DNA from: Massospora cicadina
Taxonomy: Eukaryota > Entomophthoromycota > Entomophthoromycetes > Entomophthorales > Entomophthoraceae
Assembly: GCA_022478985.1 (NCBI GenBank)
Contig: JAKSZP010013559.1
Coordinates: forward strand, 1 to 64,000
Length of the DNA stretch: 64,000 nucleotides
Reading direction: 5' to 3'
Shown here: in pieces, positions 20,540-33,384 of the stretch
Position numbering within the stretch: the stretch's first letter is position 1
Layout of the letters: the number at the start of each line of letters is the position of its first letter
Notes under the pieces: model-generated
Told to the model about the DNA's origin: nothing
The model's database searches: none
The model's input: only the letters and a program-made list of their open reading frames with translations
Translations under genes and position numbers: made by a program

Positions 20540-22375
20540 GCACCAGTTAAATATGAGGAACTCAAACTCACTTTAGACGCAGTGCTCAAGAAACAGGATG
20601 AACTTCTTTAAGAGAAGAATGCCATTATGCACCAGCTTGATAGCACGTTTAGTCAAATGCAAATTCAGGGACAACAAAACAAGTAACTTGCCAATTGCTT
20701 GGATGACACCACCAAATGACTGCATTGCGTGGAGTGGAAATTGACCAGTACCTCCCAGCCCTCTCATTAGGAAGAGGAAGAATGACAAGGGGGTACAATA
20801 TGATGAGGAATATGACGCTGGTTTGAGATACTACACCCAGGATGGTAGCTCTGGATATGAGTATGAATTAGAGTGTCAATTTTCTCAAGTGATGGCAGTG
20901 CTACCCAGGAAGAAGGCTACGCTGCCTTTAAAGCAGCGGACATCCTAACTTCCTCTGGACCAGCTTCTACTCATGAAACTGCTTTTGGATCTCGACCCAT
21001 TCCTCATTATGCCCCAAAAAGTCGCATCTATGAAAAGGGCGAGGAGGTCAATATTGAGAAGCTGCCTCCATTTGATCAAAATGAGAATATCCATGGCTTC
21101 TTCAAACAGTTTGAGTTTGCAGTGGAAGGCTCATCTGATCAAGGTAAAGCAAAACCGTTGATATCTGCCTTGGATGTTGGGAGTGCCGATCAAGTCACCT
21201 GCTACCTCCCAAGCAGCTCCATTACCTACCAAGATGTAAAAGATACCATGTTTTGACTTTTTAAGGGCACCTCAAAGATTTTACAGCAAAAAGCGGAATT
21301 CTTGATTAGTTCCGCCATAATGAGACCCTCATGGAGTTTGCTGATCAATTTATGATGGAAGCTCATGTGCTGACTGGGGCAGGATACTTAGCAGAAGATG
21401 ACATGTGCATTGCAATGACCTCCAGGGTAAAGCCATACAATGAGCTTCACAATGTCATTTCACATATTCTTGATGATGACGTTCCCCTGCTCAAAATTAT
21501 ACAGTTCTTGCACCACATATCCCCTAACTTTCCACCGCCAAATTTGGAATGGAAAAGTACCACCCCCATTGGACCCTCTTATTTGGGGGAATATGCTAAT
21601 CCGGCCCAAGTTCTACCTAGCAACCCCCAGCCTTACTATAATTCTGCACCTCAACCTTGGCTGAATTATTCTCAACAGTTCGACTATCACCTCAGACCAT
21701 TTATAAAATTTGTCAGCAGCCTGACTACTGACCCAGGCCTAGTTATGCCAAATTCCAGAAATTGCCTTACTGACCTGGGCCTGGTTATGCTGAACATCCC
21801 CAAACTTTCTGACCTGGACCCTCCTATGAAAACCAAGGACACAGCTCTTATGGGGTTAGTTACTACAAATGTGGTCGTCCTGGCCACTTGGCACAAAGCT
21901 GTTCTAACCATCATGTTCACTACGTGCAACAAGATCAATACTACCAGAGAAAAGAAGGAGCGTAGTAGAGATGGGATTCTCTACCTCCACAATCCCAACA
22001 CCAAATGTCCTTGAATTTATACTAATATATCCAACGGAAGTCCCTCAATACAATGAAGGGATTTTATACCTTCATCCAGTTGGTGGAGTGAATGTAGTGA
22101 CACAAGATCAATCCAAGGATGCGGCAGATGAAGGGCCTCTGGAGCAACTGAAGCTGTATGCCTGCCAAATGCTTGATCAAGCTTCCTCAGACAAACTGGA
22201 TTCCGCCGCAGATGCGCCAATTCTGAAAGGAGTAAATGTTGCCCTTCTGGTTGATGCCATTGTTAAAGAATACCCCAAAGTCAGTGAGGGGATAATGAGT
22301 TTACACAAAAAAAGAGATCCCGTAAATGTCTACATACTAAACAGCCAATATTCTTCTTATTCCAAGTGTACATAC
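20540..22375 (+). pseudogene. Gypsy B gag
   Basis: The gag core is readable at 20873-21256 (EKLPPFDQNENIHGFFKQFE) and 21331-22014 (MEFADQFMMEAHVLTGAG). A zinc knuckle at about 21862-21910 reads KCGRPGHLAQSC in another frame; its first Cys is replaced by Tyr. A linker toward the protease follows at 21971-22378. At least three frame breaks separate these parts. Confidence 0.8.
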
Positions 22376-22377
22376 TA

Positions 22378-22560
22378 AGATATTTTTGTAGTGAGAGGTA
22401 GAATTTATGCTATAATAGATACAGGCGCTCCAGTCAACATAGTTTCCACTAAGCTGATGGCGAAGTTAACGTTAAAACTTGATGTGGACCATCAAATGGT
22501 GTACAGGACCGCTGGAGCAGAAAGCACCATTTCTGATGGAGCGTAAAGCGTTCTACCTTT
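22378..22560 (+). pseudogene. Gypsy B protease
   Basis: Reads AIIDTGAPVNIVS, the intact D-T-G-A active-site motif of aspartic proteases, followed by STKLMAKL. It is the only protease motif in the window that is unchanged. A stop just upstream at 22377 separates it from gag. Confidence 0.82.
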
Positions 22561-23097
22561 GTAGTTTGGGTCCATTATCATTGTAGCACCAGTGATTGTG
22601 CTACCAAACAAAAATTATGACTTGCTAATCAGAACTGCTTTCCTGTGACATTTTGGGACTGTAATTGATATGACAGAGGAGACCTTCACAATTTTGGGGA
22701 CAAAGGATCCCAATTTACTCTACCTCCAGTGGAGTGCCGAAGGATCTGGTTCAAATGGGCCATATCAACCTTGCATATAGTGATGGGTGATTCCAGTTCT
22801 CTATCACTGACTAAAAAGCAAGACTTGGCTTCTTCCCCAGCAGATATACAAATATCAAGGGCTACCTCTCCAAGCTGCAGGGCTTATATCTATTCCTTCC
22901 AGACACAAGTCCTAGTGAAAACCAAATTAGATGTGAAGTGCCTGTTGGGCTTTAAGTGGAGGTCATTGGGCCCTGTCATCAAGCGCAGCTTGAGCCTCAT
23001 GTGGCTTCAGGCATTATACTCCCAGAGCATGGAGAGATCAATTTTTTGTTAGCAAAATCTTTAGAGTGAACCAGTGCAAATCCGCTGACACCAAATA

Positions 23098-25825
23098 GTG
23101 GCATATTTACACTTGACCACAATTGGGGAGGTCCTTCAGTTTCATGAGTTTGGTTCATTAAATAAATTTGGTTTAACTGTCAAGTCGACGTTTGGCATAA
23201 TGACAGTGGTACTTCAGAAGAACTTAATAGGGCTATTAAAAGAACAAAAAGACCAAGTTTTAGCTTTATTCCAGAAGTATAAGGATATTTTTGCTGTCAA
23301 TGACTACAATTTAGGGTGTTCTTGAGGGGTGGTCCATTGATTGGACACAGGCGATCATCCCCCCATAAGGTCTCAGCCAATCCGCCAATCGAGGATAGCA
23401 GAAGACATTGTCACTAAAGAAATTGATAAGTTGCTGGATCAAGGGATGCTCGAACCATCCAAGAGTCCATGGTATTTGCCTGTTCTGATTGTAAAAAAGA
23501 AGGACGGCACCAACTGCATGGTAATATACTAGTGGAAGCTCAATAGTATTACAAAAAAGAACTCATACCCCTTACTGCAGATCAACAATGCTTTGGATTG
23601 GTTAGGGGGAGCTTGTTACTTCTCAGCAATGAACTTGATATTGGGTTACTGGCAAATCAAGTTGCCCGCGGTGGAACAGGAGAAATGCGCCATAATTACA
23701 TCAAAAGGCCTTTTTCCAACTGACCATATGCCCAAAGGGCTGTGTAACGCCCCAGCTATGTTCCGCCAAGCCATGGATACTATCCTCGGTGACCTAAAGC
23801 TGTTGTGTGTCCTTGTATACCTCAATGATATCGATGTTTTCTTTTAAACCTTTTCTGAGCACCTTGATCATCTAGAAGCAGTATTCCGCAAGCTTGCTGA
23901 GGAGAACATCAAAATTAAGTCATGAAAAATATAATTTATTCAAAGATCAGTTAGAATAACTGGGGTTTGTGGTAGACTCCAAAGGTCTGAAACCACAGCC
24001 ATCCAAGGTGGAGGCCATCCAGAAAATGACTACATCTAATAGTAAACGTGACATACATGTATTTTTAGGAATGGTTGGTTACTACTGACGCTTCATCCTC
24101 AACTTCAGCAGTATTGGGGGTCCTTTGTTTAAGTTATTAAAGAAGGATGCTGAGTTCAAATGGGCAGAACATCATCAAAATGCCTTAAATATACTTTAGA
24201 CAGCGCTGATCAGTTCGCTGGTGCTACTCTATCCAAAGTTTAATAGGGAGTTTATCACTCAGATGGATGCGTCCCTTTACGCTGTTGGGGTGGTACTTTA
24301 TCAGAAAGAAGACGAGAGAGAGGAGCATCCCATTGCATACTGCAGTCAAAGTCTGAACTGCCATGAGTGTAATTATACTATGACCGAGTGGAAGTGCTTA
24401 GCAGTGATCAATGCATATAAGCAATTTAGAGTCTACTTGCATGGGGTAAAGTTTAAAGTCATAACATATCACGCGTAGTTACGTTGGTTGCAGAACCTCA
24501 AAGAGTTTGAAGGGCGTTTTGCTCAATGGGCTCTTAGGCTGCAGACTTACAACTTTGAGATATGTCACCACCCAAGAGTTGAGCATCAGAACACTGACTG
24601 TTTATCTTGATTGCCGACCACTGCTGTGATGGTGGATCTCAGCAATATGATGTATGAGAAGATGAACAGCGGAAAATACAATGACGAACCACCCCAAGTG
24701 ATCAAAGCATCAAACAAGATGTGAGCAAATACCTTCCAACGGAAGGGGGAACTGTACAAGTGGATCAGCAATTCTATGGTAAGTTTTCCATGACCCTCAG
24801 CACAGCTTGGGATTGTTATGAGCGCCCACAAGGCAGTTGGACATGGTGGTGTGCGCAAGACAATGGAGTTGTTGTGCCATCAGTACTATTGGGAAAGCAT
24901 AAACTTTGACATTCTTGAAACCATTTCCTGTTGCCACCAGTGCCAAGTGGAAAGCCATTCCTCCAGAAGACAACATAGCGGTTAGTAAAACCACATTTTG
25001 TTTGGCATACGGTCTCCCATGATGTAGTCAGGCCTCTGCCAATGGGAGCCAACTGTTTTAAGTACAGTTTGGTGGCTATCGACCACTTGACCAGGTGGGT
25101 TGAAGTGCAGGCGATACAGTATTTGGGGGCAGTCACAGTGGCCAAGTTTGTAATGGAATGTATTATCCAGCAACATGGCTGCCCTCAGCTCATTATTACC
25201 AATAATGGAACCAACTTCACCTCACACATCCCCCCAGATTTAAGAAGCTCATGGGTATCGTGGGTTCTGATGACTCCATATCACCTGAGTCCAATGGAAT
25301 AGTTGAACAGGTTAATGGGACGCTGGTGAACATCCTTAGGAAGTTGGTAACCAATAGACCCTCTGATTGGAGTTCCATCCTGTCTACTGCTGTCTTTGGT
25401 TACAATATCAGTTACCATTCTGCTATGGGGAAGAGCCCTTTTCAACTTTTATATGGACGGCACCTAGCTTTTCTGGCATTGCTTTATTTGTGCATAAATG
25501 ATACCAGCGGAATGGATCCCCACCACTACTTGACAAATTTATCTGACATATTGATCAAGTTGCAAATGGAAGCATACTCATTTAGCTTGGCTAAGTAGAT
25601 TTAAATTGGGCTGCTGATCAGGTATGAAATAGTGGGTTGACCCAATTCCAAGAAGGTGAGATGGTTTTGTTCCACGACCAGCACGGGTTTTGGTGGAAAC
25701 ATAAGCTGGCTGACATCTTGGTTGGTCCATTTGAAATAATCAAGAAAACCAGTATTGATGCATATACCATCAAAGACCCAGCAAGTGGTAAAATCATTAA
25801 TCGCATACACACAAAGTTTCTTTGA
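23098..25825 (+). pseudogene. Gypsy B RT, RNase H and integrase
   Basis: RT (23341-23930) has LLDQGMLEPSKSPW, SAMNL-LGYWQIKLP and the catalytic box as YLNDI, with Asn for the first of the two paired Asp residues. RNase H (24221-24560) contains HPIAYCSQSLNCHE. The integrase zinc region (24900-24960) has CCHQCQ. The core (25042-25400) has AIDHLTRW, TNNGTNFTS (Asn for the catalytic Asp) and the Glu motif near VEQVNGTL. The C-terminal barrel is at 25637-25825 (VLFHDQHGFWWKHKL). There are several stops, mainly TGA. Confidence 0.88.
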
Positions 25826-25871
25826 GTGTATAAACATTATGAGGCTTATTGTCCAGTCAAAAGGGGAACAA

Positions 25872-26424
25872 TGTCGAAATCCCAATATGACTGGTCAATA
25901 AGCCCTGAAGAGTTATGACGGAATGGTGAGAATCCGCCATCTAGGATAATATTTATGAGTATTTGAGCGCCATGAGACGAGGCAATATTGGGTTATAACA
26001 TGTTGTTATTGGATCACCTCCAAATAAGGCAGTAAGATGATATTGACATTTGACAAATATAATTTAGATCGCCTCAAATTAGGCGATATAGAGTTGAAGA
26101 ATACCAGCTGAAACCAATAAGAATGGCAGAGTAGAATAGTCTAAGCTATGAGAACAGTATCATCTGCAGTTGCTGATATATAAGCAAGATGGGCGATTGA
26201 AAAAAGGAGGTTGTTAATAATAGAGGAATAGAGGAACAGTGAAGAGTCTCTGTATTTATTAAAGTAAATAAAATTCTTGTTGGAGCAATTGCTCCTAAAT
26301 TCTTATATTTTCAACATGTTTGGAAGACCAATGATCCCCATATTGTCTGTCTGTTGTTCAAGTGGGTTTGACCTGTGCGACCCTTATGGCTGATCTCAAC
26401 GGTACCACCCAAAGACTAAAACCA
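25872..26424 (+). repeat. Gypsy B 3' LTR
   Basis: Starts TGTCGAAATCCC after the polypurine tract. The end is slightly diverged (ACTAAAACCA against ATTATAACA in the 5' LTR), so the last bases are approximate. Confidence 0.88.
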
Positions 26425-26636
26425 TAAGAAATATATTTCAGTTAAATTCTGTCTTTTATTAGAAAATGCTAGGGTCTTTTATAGGCAGAAGGCTGACAAA
26501 TTTTAGATAATTCTCTGAAAATCAACTGATTAGTCTTCAAAAACTTCTGACCAACAGGATTAAAATCAAAGTGATAACAAATTCTTTTGTCTTAGTTAGT
26601 CCTCACCAGCGTACTCTTTCACAAATTGGCAGCCAT
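26425..26636. other. Short unassigned block, possibly an LTR remnant
   Basis: On the minus strand it has CTATAAAAGACC followed about 25 bp later by AATAAAAGA, as in an LTR promoter and polyadenylation area. No partner LTR was found in the window. Confidence 0.25.
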
Positions 26637-28540
26637 TGTAATTTATGGGGAGTGCCCCCTCTGCTTGGACTGGGTGGCGTTCCCTTTCCCATCAAAAAAG
26701 GGTTCAAGAAGGCCAGCTTCCCCTCTTGTCTCCCAAGGCGACCTTGCCCATATGGTGGATGAGCTGTGGACAATAGCTTACCCTTAAAGGACCCCGCCAC
26801 CCATCCCAGTACTAACTTCATCCAATTTAGATACTACAAATCAAGGAATTTGTGTCAAGCTATCAAAGAGTCAGCATTCCCATGAGGTAAAAGGTTCAAA
26901 TGAAGTTGATGGCAATGAGCCTTCAGCATTAAGGCCTGAGAGTCCCAAACCCTTTTCAACAAAGCCTGACAGACGCTTACTTTTGGCAAACAAAGCGTCT
27001 AGTGTCAAATCTTTGGCAAAGATTGCCAAAGGCATTGGGCCATTGGGAAATTTGCCGCCATTTCAAAACCATCCCTAAAGCATCAAAATCTTTGTCAAAC
27101 ATTTCTTATATGGTCAAATGGATCCCAGAGCAACCAGGTTTGGGTGGGTTGGGTGCCCTGAACCCGTTCCTGACCTCTTGGGACCGCCCTTATGTGGGGT
27201 GGCCTTTGGAGGTTTCCACTGCATGTCAGATGAGACGCCATCACTCTAGTTGCTGAAACCAAAGAAAATCTGCAATTTGGGAATCCGTGGATGAACCAAC
27301 AGTGACTTGGCCCACCATCAATACTTTCAAAGTCAGTTCAAAATAAGTTTGTTTTTCCTTCTCTTGCTTGAAGCTCTCTGGGTTTGGTTGAATCTAGAGG
27401 ACCCTGATCCTGTGCTTTCCTAAGCTATTTCTCAGAAATTTTCATCTATTTAAGCAGTTGTAACACACTGAGAAATGTTGACAGCTGATTCTATTATTTT
27501 TAAATCAATAAAAATCTTCCTGCGCTAAATTTATATAATTAAGCTCAAAATTTTCTTCCCAAACCCCCATGACATCTGCAATGTGGCCCTACAGCCCAAG
27601 CAATGACTGGGTTGTCTCAGTCATATTATTAACTTTGATCACCACCGTAGTCACTTAAGCTTATTGTGTCAAGGCCTTTGTTGGGATAATGGGTGTGCTA
27701 CCACAGATCCCTTGATAATTATTAACCAGGTGACCTGAAGCCTGAGGGTAGTGGATAAATACCTTTGCGCTTAAATTTGGCAAGGAGTCTTATACCAGAT
27801 ATTTGGTCTAGTAAGGCAAATCCAAATAAATTACTATTTTATCTTAAATTGAGAAAAGGAGAAAAAGTAAAGTTTATTAGCTTAGTAGCCACAATATAAA
27901 GGAAATTGGGAAGGTTTCTCAGCAAAAATTAAGCAGTCCAAGCTTAGATCTATAATTGTATACAAGTTGGGGATTCTATGGCTTTCCAACTATCATGATC
28001 AAATAGGTTAACTTTCCACATGGATCAGGTTTGAACCCTGAGATTATAATACTCCAAGGGTAATAGTTGACCGCATAAGTCAGTGTTGATCCCTGACTTT
28101 AAAGAGTCATAAAGTTCAAAAGGGATTATCCATAACAGAAGTTTGGGCTATATGGTCATTTTGGGATTGATTCTCGTCAACTGTACATCTGAATCTACTA
28201 TTTGGGTAGGAATTCTGACAGCCTTCATAGATTTTTCCTTGGTCTTGCAATTCTTTACAGCCAGGCCTATGGGTCCTGATGCTGCAACAGCCTGTTTATC
28301 ACTGGGTTGTTTTTATTATTGACAGCCTGTCAGCACTCTGTTGTTACTTATCTCCCAGCATATTCAAACATCGTTCAAGTGGCAATTCCCCTGGCATTCT
28401 GGCTCGCCTTTTGGGGGCTTTTGCATCCCAACTGTCATGACAGTCTAAGCTTTATCTGCCGATTCCATGACAGCCATCACCTTGTGTTAGGAACCATATA
28501 CAGATGGTCTGGGGGCCTTTTTATTTGATTATGACTACTA
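26637..28540 (+). repeat. Family H repeat, copy 3
   Basis: The first 200 bp are the reverse complement of the inverted terminus in copy 1. The body matches copy 2 in blocks. The clearest are 27150-27240, reading RPYVGWPLE, and 28365-28480, reading VAIPLAFWLAFWGLLHP and FICRFHD. Copy 3 is about 350 bp longer than copy 2 because of indels. It ends just before the 3' LTR of gypsy G. No enzyme motif was recognised. Confidence 0.55.
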
Positions 28541-28557
28541 ACTACCATCATAACAAG

Positions 28558-28848
28558 TGTTGAACGCTTCAATAGCTTTGTAAAAACGACCCTAATTGTT
28601 CATCACCTCTGATTGAACGATCCACCCTAAAAAACCTGACTATTGGTCATCAAGCCCTCATCAAAATGCTTATTTAATATTGATGGGGATGATCCCTGAA
28701 AAATAAAAATTGAAACCAATAATCAGATTATATCCTTTATTTATGAATGATCATTTTAGTCAGCAATTATTGTTGAAAAATAGACGTTGACCTTCAAAAT
28801 GTTAATTGTCAAGCGAGATGGATAATGTGGTCAACCAAGTTTCCAACA
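28558..28848 (-). repeat. Gypsy G 3' LTR (291 bp, proposed)
   Basis: On the minus strand it starts TGTTGGAAACTTGG right after the purine tract AAGCGGGGGG and ends GCGTTCAACA. The partner 5' LTR is missing, so the boundaries rest on the purine tract and TG..CA ends only. Confidence 0.55.
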
Positions 28849-29268
28849 CCCCCCGCTTGACCAGATTACCCAACAAGACAGTTTTTAAGAGGCAATTGCT
28901 TCTTCTCAATACTTAACTAACAAGTCTAGTTCAGAGGTCCATCTACCAGACTTAACCAACACTAGTTAAGCGGTCCCCTTCTTGTTGCTGCCTCTGTAGA
29001 GCGTGGCCCTATGTCCTCATGCCATACCAGATCTATATTGGGCATCATCACCAACCATAGCCTGGAAAACCTGTACTCCCTCAGGTTGGGCTCTCTGTTT
29101 GCAATCAGAGCGGATTTTCTTCATTCCTAGGGTCTACTCACAGTGGAACTAATTTTAGCCCGTTCTGATCCTACCAACATACTTTAGCGCCTTGGGACTA
29201 GTTCTGGCTGGCCCAATTGCAACCTGAGCTGGCCCTGCTAAATTATATTAGGGAACAACGCAAGAGGA
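28849..29268 (-). other. Gypsy G 3' non-coding region
   Basis: It lies between the LINE 1 target-site duplication and the G polypurine tract. It contains phrases such as CAGACTTAACCAA and AGCGGTCC that are also the units of the tandem array in gypsy E at 39248-39400, which suggests G and E are related families. Confidence 0.55.
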
Positions 29269-29357
29269 TTTTGAGTGCAACAAATTTAATTTAATTTATT
29301 GCGGGGAAGGCTGACCATGGGATGGACACTTCCAAATATGACTCAGAAGAGACAAAC

Positions 29358-32300
29358 TTAGTACCAGGGGAGGCACCCTAGAGAAGCGATGCTATCTCTT
29401 GTTGCCAGCAGGACGCCACTTATGGGGAGGGGGAGGGAACGTGTGAAGGGGCCGTAGCCACTATTGAACACATGTGGAGGAAAGGGTCTGATTTGATGAA
29501 CCAAACTGGGAACCAGGAGGAGACCAGCTGTCAGCGACGTGGTGGGAGGTATCCAAACATCCACGCTTGAAAGTGGTCCACCAAATGAGACCAGAATCTG
29601 TGGACAGCTTCTGGGAGGGTGGGGGTGGAGCCTGCGATGGCATCTAAGACAATTGTGTGGATGGTCCACATGGCGATTGCAACCACCAGAGCATGGAAAG
29701 AGGGTGTGAGGGAGGAGGCCATTGATAGAGCAAACATATCTCTGACAGACTGAAGGGATGCGTTTGATCCTGGCCCAGCAGACGTTGAACTTCGCGCCAT
29801 ATCAATTTAGAGGTGGGGCACTTCTCCAGGCGGTGGAACAGCGTTCCATACTTGCCACACACGACACAGAATGAGTGTAAAGCGTTAGAGCGCTCAGCTG
29901 TATGATACACCCGCCTCAGGCAGCGCCACACATGGGAGCGGACTTGAGGCTGCAACAGAGGATGATGTACGTATTTCCAGATAGTCTTTTGGGTCTCAGT
30001 GGAATAAGGGATGTCCATCATGTCCAGGTAGTCCACCCTGGATAGGACATGGGGTCGAATGGGGATCACGCCATCATGGATGGGTAGCCCCTGTACCTCT
30101 TGTGTGAACTGAGGAGAGGGGCGGCCTCTTTGGGCTGTATGTCCACTAATATGAATTCTCCACTCAGCGCTCCGCATGGAGAGTAGGATTCGTTTGTAGT
30201 GGGTTTTAGTCCCGTGGGGACCTGTGGCCGATGTGTGTGATGCGAGGTATTTCATCAGGGAGTGGGGGTTCGATGGATTATTGAGGCCCAAGGCACGGGA
30301 GAAGTTGGAGTGGGCTGCGCGGGACCAGTGTTGGGAGGGGAGTGTAGGGGCGGTGACGGCCGCGATCCAGGTGCCCAGGATCTTGGCAGCATGGGCTTTG
30401 AAGTCAAGCAGGCCCATGCCACCATGATGATGAGGGCCAAACATGACCTCTAGCCGCACTAGTGGAGGGCAGCCTGACTAGAGCCATCCTTGCAGCAAGG
30501 CATAAAAGGATTTGAAGATGCTTGGGGAGAAGGGGATGGCGTGGGATCTGAACCAGACTTTGGATAGGAGCATAGAGTTGGCAAGAACAACCCTGCCAGT
30601 GAGGGTAGTAGGGTGGGCTCTGAGAGAGGCGATTCGCTTCGTCACGTTGTCCAGAATATGGCCCTCCATTACTGCTGACGCGTATCCGCCTGCCTCCATC
30701 CACATGCCCAGATGGCGTACCGGTCCTATGGTAGGACGTGGCATGAAGGGGAGCACCAGTGGAGCGGTGTGTGTTGAGTTAGTAGGGCGTGGACGTGGGC
30801 GAGAAGATGGGCCAGGTTGGGAACTACTTGCTGGGGTCCAGCAGTTCTGAAACCGACCAAGGAGGATGATTTCGGTTTTGGAAGCATTCAGTGCCGCGTT
30901 GCTTACCTGGGAATATTCCTGGATGAGAACTTCAAGCGCGCGTGCATCTTGATTATTAGACAACCCAACCACACAATCATCTGCGAATGCCAATATCTTG
31001 ACTGGGGTTTGGCCTGGCACATGGACCCCAGTGAGTTGGGCATTCACATTTCGCAGTAGTGGGTCAAGGCTGAAGTTGTATAAGAGTGGGCTGAGGGGGT
31101 CCCCTTGTCGCAAGCCCCTTTGAGGGCGGACTACTTCCGTTAGGAAGCCAGGGTCACACACTGCCATTGTTGCAGATTCCGTGAGCAGCATCACCCAGTT
31201 GATGAAGCGAGGGGGTAGGCGGAATTGATGGAGGCAGGCCCTAAGGTATTCCCAGTTCACTCTATCATAGGCCTTTTGTTGGTCCAAGAATACAAGTGCC
31301 CCAGAGGCTGTGGACTGACTACACTAGCCACAGAGTGCACGTTATCCCAAATCGACCTTCTGGGGATGAAACCAAATTGTTCTGGGGAGATGGTGGCAGA
31401 TGCTACAGTCCCTAATCGGTTAGCCATAATTTTTGTTAAAATTTTAGTGTCTGTGTTTGTTAAAGAAATAGGGCGCCAGTTGGCTAAGTCTAGCTTATCC
31501 CCTTTCTTGAAGAGTGTGACAGTAAAGGCCTCATGTCCTCCTGGTAGGAGGCGCGTTTCCAACAGGCTTTGGTTAAGTGAGGCGAGTAGCAATGATGATA
31601 TATATGAAATATTTTTTGTAGAACTCATATGGAATGCCATCTGGGCCTGGGCATTTTCAGTTTGGCGCACCGCGAATGGATGTCCATAATTCATTTGGAG
31701 TAATTAAATTCATTATTTCTGGGTATTGGAAAACGGTGAAGATGTGGGCTTGGTCGAGAAATCCGCCACTTCAGCTGGCTGAATTGGTTCAGCTTGGTAA
31801 ATTCAGAGTAATATTTTTGTGTTTCGTTTGCCACTTCAGCTGGTGTATCCGCAATGGAATTATCTGATCTTTGCACCTGTGTGCAGGCCATGCTCTGGCA
31901 TGGTAAAATTTTTTTTAAAGAAATGTGCAGTATACTTATCGCCTTTTGTGATGCAATTGGCCTTATATTGAACGCAAGCCAATGTTTGTGTTGCCTTTTG
32001 AGTGCGTTGAGGTGGGTGGCTGCCTCCGCCCACTTCTGGCCCCATGCAGGGCTGTATCCTGTAACTGGGATGTTGGACTCCAAGTGTGCCAACTCTGCCA
32101 GAGCACGCGAGATAACTGCCGATGTGGCTCATGAGTATCTGGAGGAGAGATGGTGAGAGTGGCGGATGGTGTCCTCTTTGAAAGTTGCCCATGTGGAAAT
32201 GGGGTCCACGCAAAACAGTGCAACAAATTTTTTTGCCAAAGTTGCCTCTTCCACCCATGTGGAAAATCCTGGCGACGCGAGCTTGGGGGGGGCAGATTTT

Positions 32301-33042
32301 GCACCAATGTGGGGCCTTTGCAGCTGTGACAGGTAGGTGGTAGGTTAGTGAGACCAGACGATGGTCGGAGAATTCCATTTTCATTGTTTTGAAGTGGGAG
32401 ATGTGGGATTGGAATTTCGCCAGTGTTAGAATAAGGTTGATGCGGGTCATGGACCTTAATTGGCCGTTTTGGACGTGGGGATGCATCATGTTTTTGAGCA
32501 GCGGGGCATGTCGCGGCACCGCATCCATTAACCCAAGGGTGGCCTTTAGAACGCGTAGTTCTACATGACCCTGTGGGGTGTGGGGTGAGGAAGGCCACCG
32601 GTCCGTTAGTGTGGTTAGCCAACAATTCATGTCACTGACTAGGAAAGAATCTGGGGGTAGCGGGAGGGATTTGACCAATGAGAAAAATTCCCAACGCTCG
32701 TGTGCACCATTTGGGGCATAGATGTTGACAATTGCATGTGCTACGTCAGCCCATGAGAAAGTGACAACAAGCACTCGGCCATTTAGGAATGTTTCTGAGG
32801 ATATAAATTTGAAAAAATTATTTTTTCCAAATTAGCACCCCACAGTGCTTTGACCAAAAGAATAGGGATGGGAGGAGTATAGTTTTCCAAGTTTCCTCGG
32901 AACCTCATGGACAGTGGGACTCCTGGATGGTCAGGATATCCACGGGTAAATTGTGTTGTAAAAAACACAGTTTCCTAGCCTGGGATGGGGAGGCCTTGAG
33001 TCCGGCAATATTCAACATCCCTAGAGTGAAGGTTTCCCCCAT
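29358..33042 (-). pseudogene. LINE copy 1 ORF2: AP endonuclease and reverse transcriptase
   Basis: ORF2 nicks target DNA and copies the LINE RNA there. The start ATG at 33040-33042 opens MGETFTLGMLNIAGLK. Endonuclease motifs are LTIQESH (catalytic Glu), NIYAPN, DMNCW and SDHRLV (His near the end), spanning about 33040-32310. The RT starts near 31480 (ANWRPISLTNTD) and has EQFGFIPRRS, LDQQKAYDRVNWEYL, LRQGDPLSPLLYN and the catalytic FADD box (31287-30478). A C-terminal CCHC motif CVVCGKYGTLFHRLEKC is at about 29790-29870. No RNase H domain was recognised. Several frameshifts and stops interrupt it. Confidence 0.9.
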
Positions 33043-33384
33043 CACACCTTAGGTGCGAGGGGGTGGGCCCCTGGGGCCCCAGCCTCTTCTAGGTCCCCAT
33101 GGGCTTTCACAGCAGCGCGGGTGTTAGCAGCAACGCTATCAGAGTTTTTGTTGATTTTTGTGGAAAGAGTCGCGTTGGCTTTAGCCTTCACTTTTTGTTT
33201 TCCCAACGTCAGGCGAATTTTTTGCAGTGCAGATGAGTTTGGTGCACCGTTGAGTGGGTCAAAAAAATTTTTCAGTTGGGATAGGTCCCAAGTCAGTTTT
33301 GACTGGAGCTTGGGTGCAATGATTGGGTGATATTGAATCTCCCATCAGATCCTCGGATTGAGTGGCCCACTCAGCATGGGCTTC

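Larger units (their letters stand above)
19879..26424 (+). mobile_element. Gypsy B: complete but decayed Ty3/gypsy element
   Basis: LTRs of about 550 bp lie at 19879-20428 and 25872-26424. The primer-binding site is at 20430 and the polypurine tract CAAAAGGGGAACAA precedes the 3' LTR. Gag, protease, RT, RNase H and integrase are all recognisable and are sisters of those in gypsy A. Flanking 5-mers (ATAAT and TAAGA) do not match, so no target-site duplication is shown. Its left LTR abuts the truncation point of chromovirus Z. Confidence 0.92.

Noticed and set aside
30224..31059. Several plus-strand open frames
   Set aside because: They are antisense to the LINE ORF2 reverse transcriptase, which has clear motifs on the minus strand; the same shadows recur in LINE copy 2.
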